A stretch of DNA of 64,000 nt from Lewinellaceae bacterium (GTDB lineage: Bacteria; Bacteroidota; Bacteroidia; Chitinophagales; Saprospiraceae): contig JACJYG010000007.1 in the NCBI GenBank assembly GCA_020636215.1, positions 496,001 to 560,000 on the forward strand, given 5' to 3'. The translations under genes were made by a program, and so were the position numbers. Shown here piece by piece: positions 1 to 6,947 of the stretch. Position 1 is the stretch's first letter; every line of letters starts with the position of its first letter. The notes beneath the pieces were generated by a model. That model had not been told where the DNA came from. It did not search any database and saw nothing but the letters and a program-made list of their open reading frames with translations.

Positions 1-421
1 TTGCTCCGGTTATTCTTTGATAAAAGTCCCCTTCATTCGGGACTATCAATTCTGTCATATTATGTGCCTGAAACAAAAACAGAGAACTTGCCTTGTGTTA
101 TTCGTCTGAGCGCCTGTGGGTGTTGTGTTACCTGAGCAATAATAAGAATTTTGGTAATATTTTTACGTGAACAGTTCAGGTTTTGTTTCGGAGCCACGAA
201 ATTATTTTAAGGGCCGGAGATAGCTAATTCCGATCCCACCCCGCCTCCTGCAGCCCCTCCTTTCTCCTGCACCCCGGAATCCGGTGCTTTGGCTCCGGGT
301 GCCGGAGGCTTGTCGTTGCCTTGCGGGGCAATGATGTGGATAGCGGAAGGACGAGCTGCTGGCGGTTAAGAGCGGGATGGATATACATGCATCGATAAAG
401 CTATGAAAAATAGTCAAGAAA
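1..421. other. non-coding stretch, nothing recognised
   Basis: I see no convincing gene here. The open frames present have low-complexity arginine-, proline- or serine-rich translations typical of shadow frames. The only structure is a six-base hairpin (AGTCCC at 25-30 pairing with GGGACT at 39-44) without a following T-run. The stretch may be the downstream flank of a gene ending before the window. Confidence 0.5.
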
Positions 422-646
422 CTACGGCAAGGCAGCCATGGACCGGTCCACCCGGATGATCGCCTCCAGCACCTTTTCCAGCACCGTAATGGGCCCGATG
501 GCCCTTTCCCCGTCGCTGAAGACTTCCATCAGCAAAGCGTTGTAGATCATTTTGAGGTCGGCAACAGTGAGGCCGTCCAGTTGGTGGGGGCCGTTTTGCC
601 AGTCTTCCGGGGTGATGGGGAGGAATTGGTGGTTGTTGAATGGCAT
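422..646 (-). CDS. small unknown protein, copy A of a duplicated ORF
   Basis: A 74-residue ORF starting at the ATG that gives MPFNNHQFLPITPEDW. An in-frame upstream ATG would add 26 residues, but the homologous copy at 2815-3155 also begins just before NHQFLPITPEDWQNG, so the inner start is preferred. The core from NHQFLPI to GPITVLEKV is nearly identical between copies. The last residues (EAIIRVDRSMAALP) are unique to this copy, so its original C-terminus has probably been replaced. I do not recognise the family. Conservation at protein level together with silent DNA changes suggests a once-functional coding sequence, possibly of a mobile or multicopy family. Confidence 0.45.
   Translation of the reverse strand: MPFNNHQFLPITPEDWQNGPHQLDGLTVADLKMIYNALLMEVFSDGERAIGPITVLEKVLEAIIRVDRSMAALP
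471..635. repeat. 165-bp direct repeat, copy 1
   Basis: This block matches 2986-3150 over 165 bases with about five substitutions by eye and no gaps. It begins with ACCTTTTCCAGCACC and ends with AATTGGTGGTTG. It lies inside the small minus-strand ORF of copy A. Flanking DNA on both sides differs from that of the other copy. Confidence 0.9.
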
Positions 647-799
647 GGGTGGTGGATTGTTTGATGGAGTGGGCAACTTTTTCGCACAAAGGTACTGGTT
701 GACCCGTCCTGTGACTTTTCTCATTGAGTTTTGCAGAACGGTTTCAGATATTAATAGAGGCGAAACCCAAGATTACTCAACCAATGAAAACGAAGTGCC

Positions 800-1429
800 A
801 TGAAAAAGTTAATTGCTTATTTTTTGTTCCTGGTACCGTTTTTCCTGCTGATAACTGATTGTAAAAAGGAAGAAACAGAGGAACCGGAACCGGATTTAGG
901 ACAATTTACGGATTCCCGGGACGGCCAGGTTTATAAAATAGTGGCCTTTCCAGAAATCGGGCAAACCTGGATGGCCGAAAACCTCAACTTCGACATAGGC
1001 GAAGGCTGCTGGTTTTATGACGACGATCCCCGGAATGGAGCAAGGTACGGAAGGTTATACACTTGGGAAGCTGCCAGGAAAGCCTGCCCTCCGGGCTGGC
1101 GATTACCGACGGATGAGGAGTGGAAAAATTTGGCTGATTCCTTTGGCGAGTATTCCGATAATGGTGACATTATAGGCGACCAAAACAAATCTTATCAAGC
1201 CTTAATTGAAGGCGGCAATTCAGGTTTTTCCGCGCTCCCTGGCGGCTACTACCAGGCCACCCCTATGGACATCTTCTTCTTTCTTGGCTACCACGGCTTC
1301 TACTGGAGCGCTACGGAGATCGATTTGGGCGGCGCGTGGGGCTACAAATTCGACGGCTACTACCGCAAGCTGTACCGGCTCAACAACAATAAGACTTGGG
1401 GTTTCTCCTGTCGATGTATCCAAGACTAA
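800..1429 (+). CDS. FISUMP-domain lipoprotein
   Basis: A 209-residue protein with a signal peptide: Lys-Lys at positions 2-3, a hydrophobic core, and a lipobox ending at Cys21 (LITDC). It is therefore probably anchored in the envelope as a lipoprotein. An acidic linker (KKEETEEPEPD) follows. The rest matches the Fibrobacter succinogenes major paralogous domain: DGQVYKIV, QTWMAENLNF, a Y-G-R-LYTW segment, CPPGWRLPTDEEW, GFSALPGG and FYWSATE. The family is abundant in Bacteroidota surface lipoproteins; its biochemical role is not established. The gene stands alone, with no close same-strand neighbour, and the ATG directly follows a stretch without an obvious Shine-Dalgarno, as usual in this phylum. 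Confidence 0.85.
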   Translation: MKKLIAYFLFLVPFFLLITDCKKEETEEPEPDLGQFTDSRDGQVYKIVAFPEIGQTWMAENLNFDIGEGCWFYDDDPRNGARYGRLYTWEAARKACPPGWRLPTDEEWKNLADSFGEYSDNGDIIGDQNKSYQALIEGGNSGFSALPGGYYQATPMDIFFFLGYHGFYWSATEIDLGGAWGYKFDGYYRKLYRLNNNKTWGFSCRCIQD

Positions 1430-1581
1430 TTCTCCTAAATGATGGAAAAACGAATGGGCTATTTGTCCATTTGACTATTTCCGCTCCAGTACGGGTCACA
1501 CAGCGTATTTTTTGTAAACTTTACTCCGGACGATCCTTTCACCTGTCAACCTAAATTAGGACGGGTCAACGGGTCAAACAA

Positions 1582-1749
1582 ATGAAACTCCTCCTCCTCG
1601 CCACCTTCCTCCTCACCTTCACCTATGAGCAAATAGACAGCCTGCTGCGGGAGTATCGCAAGGAGCATCCTGTTCCGGAGCATTACAGGGAGCAGTTGCA
1701 GTGGAGTGATCCTGACATCGCAGCGGAGAAGGAGGACAAGCGAAGGTAG
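1582..1749 (+). CDS. small ORF with signal-like N-terminus (doubtful)
   Basis: A 55-codon ORF starting MKLLLLATFLLTF, which looks like the beginning of a signal peptide, followed by a charged, helical segment (YEQIDSLLREYRKEHP). There is no cysteine lipobox. It fills most of the gap between the FISUMP gene and the HNH module. I do not recognise it. It may be the truncated N-terminus of a secreted protein or a chance ORF. Confidence 0.25.
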   Translation: MKLLLLATFLLTFTYEQIDSLLREYRKEHPVPEHYREQLQWSDPDIAAEKEDKRR

Positions 1750-1773
1750 AAGATGGGGCCCGAGGCTGGGCGT

Positions 1774-1878
1774 TCATTTTACCTTTATCAAAGGCGTCCG
1801 CATTTCGGTTTCCAGGCGCCGGGCATCATAAGGAGGCGTCCAGCCTATTTCTTCCCGGATCTTAATCGTTTCATTCAA
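1774..1878 (-). pseudogene. 34-residue ORF or C-terminal remnant of the duplicated small-protein family
   Basis: Reading from a TTG that overlaps the HNH stop codon, the frame encodes REEIGWTPPYDARRLETEMRTP and ends at a TGA. The same sequence pattern (EEIGW, then DA/D-R-L-ET-MRTP) occurs in the displaced reading frame of copy B at 2815-2990. The piece is therefore a diverged C-terminal fragment of that family rather than an independent gene. It lies immediately downstream of the HNH nuclease, so the HNH pair is bracketed by two C-terminal segments of the same family. Confidence 0.45.
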
Positions 1879-2303
1879 TCACCCGGCGGATGCTCACCGG
1901 CCATCCTGGCCAACCGCCTCAGGTTGCGCAAGCCTTCCCGGTTCAACCTCAGCAATTGCACAGAAGCCCGTCCGATTGGTGTAAGCCCGATAACTTCCAG
2001 GAAGTCGTCACTCCAAACAAAGTGGTCATTCCAATTGTGCTGGCGGGGGTTATATACAGGAACCTCCTCTTTGGTGAGCGGGTCGACAGCCGTTACTTTG
2101 TTGGATTTAGCGCTATTACAGCCACCGCAGGAAAGCGCGAGGTTGCTCAGTTCGGTTTTGCCGCCTTTATCAAGCGGAAGAAGATGGTCAATATTGAAGG
2201 TGTGGATGGCATTCCTTCTCCAACTCTGGCAATACTCGCAGCGTTCTCCGGCCCGTTCCTGGACAGCTAATCTGAGCTTCTCAGGGATGTACCTACCAGA
2301 CAT
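1875..2303 (-). CDS. HNH endonuclease
   Basis: A 142-residue HNH-family nuclease of the small McrA-like or phage-type group. The zinc-binding and catalytic elements are all present: Cys22-x-x-Cys25 (RCEYC), the IDHLLP core with Asp39-His40, Asn54 in the ELSNLALSC strand, and Cys59-x-x-Cys62 followed by Asn63 and Lys66. The C-terminal part (YNPRQHNWNDHFVW) is typical of Bacteroidota and cyanobacterial members. Its start overlaps the stop of the upstream small gene by 11 bases, so the two are translationally coupled. The role could be defence, mobility or DNA processing; the sequence does not decide. Confidence 0.9.
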   Translation of the reverse strand: MSGRYIPEKLRLAVQERAGERCEYCQSWRRNAIHTFNIDHLLPLDKGGKTELSNLALSCGGCNSAKSNKVTAVDPLTKEEVPVYNPRQHNWNDHFVWSDDFLEVIGLTPIGRASVQLLRLNREGLRNLRRLARMAGEHPPGD

Positions 2304-2700
2304 GCGGTTCGGGAGCTTTGATACCCAGGCGTTCTCTCAAATCTTCAAGGGAAATACTCCACAATTCAGCCAGAGCGATCATGCTTTCCAGCCGTTTCCC
2401 CTCCAAGGCTTCGATCTGATCAACAAGGCCCGTCAATTCCTCCTGTTCCTTTTCCGTAAGAGCGCTTTCCTTTTGCTTCGCCTGCAATTCCATAAACCGA
2501 TAATGGAGAGAATCCGGCAGCCCTTCATTGATAGCCGTGAACAGCCGGGTTTCTTCTTTGGACAAAGCATGAACGCCCTCTCCTTTCAGGCCTTCCCGCT
2601 CGGCCTCCTTCAGAAATTGCTTCATACGCTCCAGCAGTTGCTCACTCTGGATATCTGTAATGATCCTGATCAGTTCCAATTTAGTGGCCTGAATATTCAT
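2293..2700 (-). CDS. small partner protein of the HNH nuclease
   Basis: A 135-residue, strongly helical, charged protein beginning MNIQATKLELIRIITD. I prefer this ATG to one ten codons upstream because NIQATKLELI is the kind of start seen in related small partner proteins. It has no membrane segment or recognisable catalytic motif. The middle (ELQAKQKESALTEKEQEELTGLVDQIEALEGKR region) is likely coiled coil or a helical bundle. Overlap with the HNH start and same orientation argue for a two-gene unit. An antitoxin-like or regulatory partner role is plausible but unproven. Confidence 0.7.
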   Translation of the reverse strand: MNIQATKLELIRIITDIQSEQLLERMKQFLKEAEREGLKGEGVHALSKEETRLFTAINEGLPDSLHYRFMELQAKQKESALTEKEQEELTGLVDQIEALEGKRLESMIALAELWSISLEDLRERLGIKAPEPHVW

Positions 2701-2814
2701 ACCGCTTATCGATTTGTTCAAAGATAACACTTGGAAGGGAATAATTCCATCAACGAATTAACCGGAGGCGGAGGAAAAAGGTTTCAGCAGGCCCAGGGCC
2801 TTCTCTGGCCACCT

Positions 2815-3155
2815 TCATGCTTGCCGGCGATAAGGCGTCCGCATTTTGGTTTCCAGCAACCGATCGGCATCATCAGGAGCCCAGCCTATTTCTTCCCAGG
2901 CCTCGTCGGCGCAGCCCATCAAACGTTCTGCCTTGAAGCGCAGCAGGGAAGGCAGCTCTTTGCTTATCAATTGAGCTGCCGGGCTACCTTTTCCAGCACC
3001 GTAATGGGCCCGATGGCTCTTTCCCCGTCGCTGAAGACTTCCATCAGCAAAGCGTTGTAGATCATTTTGAGGTCGGCAACGGTGAGGCCGTCCAGTTGGT
3101 AGGGGCCGTTTTGCCAGTCCTCTGGGGTGATGGGGAGGAATTGGTGGTTGGTCAT
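2815..3155 (-). pseudogene. copy B of the duplicated small ORF, frameshifted
   Basis: The first 62 codons (MTNHQFLPITPEDWQNG to EKVARQLN) match copy A at 422-646 and then hit a stop at 2967. Moving by one base at the CTCAATTGATAAGC junction opens a frame that continues smoothly: LISKELPSLLRFKAERLMG, then ADEAWEEIGWAPDDADRLLETK, ending at a TGA at 2815-2817. That second half resembles the fragment at 1774-1878. The simplest reading is an originally ~110-residue protein broken by a single-base frameshift; programmed frameshifting is less likely. Function unknown. Confidence 0.55.
2986..3150. repeat. 165-bp direct repeat, copy 2
   Basis: Partner of 471-635, in the same orientation about 2.5 kb apart. 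Differences fall mostly at third-codon positions of the minus-strand ORF. Recombination between the copies would delete the FISUMP gene and the HNH module. Confidence 0.9.
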
Positions 3156-3247
3156 GGCGTGGTGGGTTAGGTATGGGCAGAAAGTGTTAGCCGGGCTTGG
3201 CTGATTACTTGTGGACAAAGGTAAGGAAAGAATGGGTTGGATGCCTG

Positions 3248-5992
3248 TTATTCCCGGGCCTCGTCCCTTAACTGCTCGACCAGGGAACGGTAGTCTTCTT
3301 CCAGGATGCCGTATTGGGAGAGGTTGGCATTTGTGAAATCAGCTTCCATGTCTTTGAAAAAGGTTGCGTTATCTTCAAAGGCTTCCCGGCTGCGGCGATA
3401 GAAATCAAGAGCTGTTGTATGCTTTCCTTTTGCAAACAGTACATGCCCGTAGTTCATTAATGCAAGCTTATGATTTGGGTCGCTTTTAAAAACCTTTTGG
3501 AAGGCATCTTCCGAAAGAGACAAATTTCCGGAAACCAGGTGAAACCATCCCAGGCTGTTGCAGGAGGAAGCGAGCTTAGGTTTAAAGTGTTCCAGATTCA
3601 TTGAAACAAGACGCTCATAGATATCCACAACTTCCCGGTAGGACGTTTCGGCTTCCCCATATTCGTTCTTTGCCAGGAGTAAACCTGCTAGGTTTTTCAG
3701 TGTCGTAGCAACATAGGGCAGATACGTTTGCGGGTTGGACTGGGATATGCTTTGATAGGTTTCCAAGGCTTTCCGGTAGGCTTTTTCAGCTTCCCCACAT
3801 TCGTTCTTTTCCTGGAGTAAAACTGCCAAGTTGCTCAGTGTGCCAGCCACATAGGACAAGTACGTTTGCGGGTTGGACTGGGATAAGTATTGATAGGTTT
3901 CCAAGGTTTCCCGGTAGGCTTTTTCGGCTTCCCCATATTCGTTTTTTTCTTGGAATAAAACTGCTAAGTTATTAAGGGTCATTGCCACATCGGGTAAGTA
4001 GGTTTGTGGGTTGGGCTGGGCTAAGTTTCTTCGAATTTCCAAGGCCTCCCGGTAGGCCTTCTCGGCTTCCCTGTATTCGTTCTTTTCCTGAAGTAAAACT
4101 GCTAAGTTATTAAGGGTCATCCCCACATCAGGCAAGTAAGTTTGCGGGTTAGGCAGAGCTAGGTTTCTCTGGATTTCCAAGGCTTCTTGGTAGGCCTTCT
4201 CTGCTTCACCATATTCGTTCCTTGCCTGGAGTAAATTAGCCAAATTGTTCAGCGTTGTGGCCAAATAAGACAGGTACGTTTGTGGGTTTGGCAGGACTAA
4301 TTTTCTCTGGATTTCCAAGGCTTCCCGGTAGGCCTTCTCTGCTTCCACATATTCGTTCTTTTCCTGGAGTAAATTAGCCATATTGTTTAGCATATTAGCC
4401 ATATTGGGCAGGTACGTTCGCGGGTTGGACTGGGCTAAGTTTCTCTGGATTTCCAAGGCTTCCCGATAGGCCTTCTCTGCTTCCCTATATTCGTTCTTTT
4501 CCTGGAGTAATAGAGCCAAATTGTTCAACGTAGTAGCTGCATCGGGCAGGTATGCCTGCGAGTTGGACTGAGCTAAGTTTCTCTGGATCTCCAAGGCTTC
4601 CCGATAGACCTTCTCTGCTTCCCTATATTCTTGCTTTGCCTTGAGTAAACCCGCCAAATTGTTCAGCGTTGTAGCCAAATAAGACAGGTACGCTTGTGGG
4701 TTGGACTGGGCCAAGTCTTGATAGATTTCCAAGGCTTCCCGGCAAGCCTTCTCTGCATCCCCATATTCATCCTTTGACTGGAGTAAACCCGCCAAATTGT
4801 TTAGCGTTGTGGCCAAATAAGACAGGTACGTTTGTGGGTTAGACTGGGCCAAGTCTTGATAGATTTCCAAAGCTTCCCGGTAAGCCTTCTCGGCATCCCC
4901 ATATTCATCCTTTGACTGGAGTAAACCCGCCAAATTGTTCAGCGTTGTGGCTAAATAAGACAGGTACGTTTGTGGGTTGGATTGGGCCAAGTCTTGATAG
5001 ATTTCCAAAGCTTCCCTGCAAGCCTTCTCTGCATCCCAATATTCGTCCTTTGACTGGAGTAAAACCGCCAAGTTGTTTAGCGTTGTAGCTACATAAGGCA
5101 AGTACGTTTGCGGGTTGGACTGGGCTAAGTTTCTCCGGATTTCCAGGGCTTTACAGTAGGCTTCTTCAGCTTCCCCATATTCGTCCTTTGACTGAAGTAA
5201 AACCGCCAAATTGTTCAGCGTTGTAGCCACATAGCGCAAGTACGTTTGCGGGTTGGACTGGGCTAAGTCTTGATAGATTCCAAAGGCTTCCCTATATAAT
5301 GGAGTTGCCTCTATGAATTGATTATGTTCCTGAAGAAAAAAGGCAAAAGCAAAAACAACTTCAGCCGTTTCAGATATGATACCCGCGCTTCTGGATGCCG
5401 AAAGCGCTTTTGAAAAATAATCATTAGTAACTTCAAACCTGTTAGGCAGGTCAAAATTTACAGCAGTCAGGCGGGCCAGTATCAGAAATTCATTGGCATT
5501 GGAAGCCAGGTGCTTGTTGATCACCTCAATCTCCAATTCTTTCCGGCTTTTTGCAGCCAGCAGCTGATCCTGATCAGACCCCATTTTCTCAGCATCGAGA
5601 ACCGCCCTGGCAGCAGCATAGTCGCCGGCTTCAAAATGCTGCTTAGCCAGCCTTAAACGTTCCGTGTCGATAGGGATCCGCGTAAATTCGTCCGCCAGCT
5701 TAAGCACCTCCCTTTTGAGGCTTTCGACCTGCTCCTCAACTCTTGACCTTTCTTCGTCGATCTCCAGAAGTTCGACTTTGAAGTCCTGGTCATCGGGGTA
5801 TTGCTCCGATTTCTGCCGGGTGTTGTTGAAGCGCTGCTGCAGTTTAGTGAGCTGCTCCTGCAAATCTTTATACTGAGCGGAATAATAGAGGTTGGTGACC
5901 TTATTCCCCCCCACCAGTACATCGCCGGTTTCCGTATTGACCGTGGAGCCGACAATGGCGTTTTGAACGTTATCCAAATGGTAATTGGGCAT
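3248..5992 (-). CDS. large TPR protein, partner of an EAD11 adaptor
   Basis: A 914-residue protein with no signal peptide or membrane segment, so cytoplasmic. Residues 10-35 contain a Thr/Val/Gly-rich stretch (TGDVLVGGNKV). A coiled coil follows at about 40-105, then a helical linker. From about residue 245 there are 12 tandem 46-residue units (138 bp each) of the form NPQTYL-ATTLNNLA-LLQ-K-EY-EAEKAYREALEI-LAQS, a TPR variant, followed by two canonical TPRs and a short tail. Units 3 and 4 differ by one residue, indicating recent expansion. The gene lies five bases after the EAD11 gene, on the same strand, and shares a VGG(N/S)K-type motif with it. No catalytic domain is visible, so it is probably a sensor or scaffold. 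Confidence 0.85.
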   Translation of the reverse strand: MPNYHLDNVQNAIVGSTVNTETGDVLVGGNKVTNLYYSAQYKDLQEQLTKLQQRFNNTRQKSEQYPDDQDFKVELLEIDEERSRVEEQVESLKREVLKLADEFTRIPIDTERLRLAKQHFEAGDYAAARAVLDAEKMGSDQDQLLAAKSRKELEIEVINKHLASNANEFLILARLTAVNFDLPNRFEVTNDYFSKALSASRSAGIISETAEVVFAFAFFLQEHNQFIEATPLYREAFGIYQDLAQSNPQTYLRYVATTLNNLAVLLQSKDEYGEAEEAYCKALEIRRNLAQSNPQTYLPYVATTLNNLAVLLQSKDEYWDAEKACREALEIYQDLAQSNPQTYLSYLATTLNNLAGLLQSKDEYGDAEKAYREALEIYQDLAQSNPQTYLSYLATTLNNLAGLLQSKDEYGDAEKACREALEIYQDLAQSNPQAYLSYLATTLNNLAGLLKAKQEYREAEKVYREALEIQRNLAQSNSQAYLPDAATTLNNLALLLQEKNEYREAEKAYREALEIQRNLAQSNPRTYLPNMANMLNNMANLLQEKNEYVEAEKAYREALEIQRKLVLPNPQTYLSYLATTLNNLANLLQARNEYGEAEKAYQEALEIQRNLALPNPQTYLPDVGMTLNNLAVLLQEKNEYREAEKAYREALEIRRNLAQPNPQTYLPDVAMTLNNLAVLFQEKNEYGEAEKAYRETLETYQYLSQSNPQTYLSYVAGTLSNLAVLLQEKNECGEAEKAYRKALETYQSISQSNPQTYLPYVATTLKNLAGLLLAKNEYGEAETSYREVVDIYERLVSMNLEHFKPKLASSCNSLGWFHLVSGNLSLSEDAFQKVFKSDPNHKLALMNYGHVLFAKGKHTTALDFYRRSREAFEDNATFFKDMEADFTNANLSQYGILEEDYRSLVEQLRDEARE
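3700..5260. repeat. 12 tandem 138-bp coding repeats (TPR units)
   Basis: A 138-bp period is visible in the DNA, for example the repeated block CAGGTACGTTTGTGGGTT at about 4823 and 4961. The units are in frame and encode the 46-residue TPR variant of the enclosing gene. They are coding repeats and not a CRISPR array. Outer limits are approximate. Confidence 0.85.
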
Positions 5993-5997
5993 AAGCT

Positions 5998-6408
5998 TTA
6001 CTTATCTGTATTTTTGCTACCGCCGACAATGAAATCGCCGCCGCCGGTATCGACCTTGCTATCCACCACAACATTGGTGCTGTTCTGAATAATGTTGCGC
6101 CCTTCAGAGGATAAGCTTTTTTCAATTTCCGCGCTCAACGCTTTATTCCCCTCCGCCTGCTCCTCAATCTCCGCCAGCAGGTTCAAAATCCCCATCCTGA
6201 TCTGGTTCTTTGTCAGGTTGGCCTCATCGAAACTGACGGCGCCGAGCCGGATCTGTTTCATGATGTCATTATAACGGGCGGACTGGACAATGGCTTCATC
6301 AAGCCGGGGGGTGCCTTTCAGGAGCTGGTGCAACTCCTGGATGGCCATTTTCAGTTCATCTCTACCAATCAGATCGCCGATGTGGCTGCAATAGTCTTCT
6401 ATGGACAT
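5998..6408 (-). CDS. EAD11 effector-associated-domain protein
   Basis: A 136-residue protein whose first ~85 residues match effector-associated domain 11: helical, with IGRDELKMAIQELHQLL, then VQSARYNDIMKQIRLGAVSFDEANLTKNQIRMGILNLL. EADs are death-domain-like adaptors that couple sensor proteins to effectors in bacterial conflict systems. The C-terminal ~45 residues contain a polar beta-like segment, TNVVVDSKVDTGGGDFIVGGSKN, of which the last part (GGGDFIVGGSK) resembles TGDVLVGGNK near the start of the next gene's product. The two genes are five bases apart and surely cotranscribed. Confidence 0.75.
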   Translation of the reverse strand: MSIEDYCSHIGDLIGRDELKMAIQELHQLLKGTPRLDEAIVQSARYNDIMKQIRLGAVSFDEANLTKNQIRMGILNLLAEIEEQAEGNKALSAEIEKSLSSEGRNIIQNSTNVVVDSKVDTGGGDFIVGGSKNTDK

Positions 6409-6947
6409 GATACGCTTGAAATTGGCTTTTAAAATAGGCTGATTTTCTGAAAAATCCTATGCGCAGGATGAATTCCACCGTGCAGGGGCCAATGAAAAGC
6501 AACTCCAAAGCATCAAACCAGGAATTCCATCAGGCGGGAAAAACGGGCTGCCGCATCCAGGAAGCGGGAAGCGTAGCGCCCCTGGCGCATGGTGCCAGGG
6601 GCGCTACTGCGAGCGGAAGGAAAGCAAGCGGCTGCCCGTTCGCGCGGCGAAGGCGGCCGAATGGAGATAGCAGGTACGGAATGAGGCGGCCTGAGGCGCA
6701 GGGGCCGGGGGGAATGTATGCAGAATCCGCCCGGGGCGCCGGCGAGCTCGCCAACTGCAGGAAGGGCATTGTGTACAAATGAGCAGACGTCTCTAGCTCC
6801 GCCATGTAACCCGCTAAAATAGCAGCGAAGGAGCCGCTTTTTTCTTAGGCTCTATCGCTGCTAAGAATTTTCGCTAATTTGACCTAATACAATAGTTGAC
6901 GTTACATCTTTCCGCTATGTCTTTTCCATGGCCAAATTAGCACAACA
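6409..6947. other. intergenic gap with a perfect palindrome
   Basis: A 540-base gap between two minus-strand genes. It should hold the promoter of the EAD11-TPR pair and the end of the crystallin-like gene. The open frames crossing it on both strands mirror each other, are rich in Gly/Ala/Arg/Pro, and look non-coding. The one clear structure is the palindrome at 6573-6607. Confidence 0.6.
6573..6607. repeat. REP-like palindrome, 14-bp perfect stem
   Basis: GTAGCGCCCCTGGC, a 7-base loop, then its exact reverse complement GCCAGGGGCGCTAC. There is no T-run on either side, so it does not look like an intrinsic terminator. It is more like a dispersed REP/BIME-type palindrome or the end of a small mobile element. 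In RNA it would still form a very stable hairpin between the crystallin-like gene and the EAD11 gene. Confidence 0.8.

Noticed and set aside
1753..2727. Plus-strand frame of 324 codons over the HNH pair
   Set aside because: It lies antisense to the two coupled minus-strand genes with HNH motifs and has no family features.
2700..2730. Upstream start for the HNH partner gene
   Set aside because: The ten extra residues (MLSLNKSISG) have no features, and the inner ATG gives the more typical MNIQATKLELI start.
3700..5260. CRISPR-like periodic repeats
   Set aside because: The 138-bp period is in frame, without spacer structure, and encodes TPR units of one long gene.
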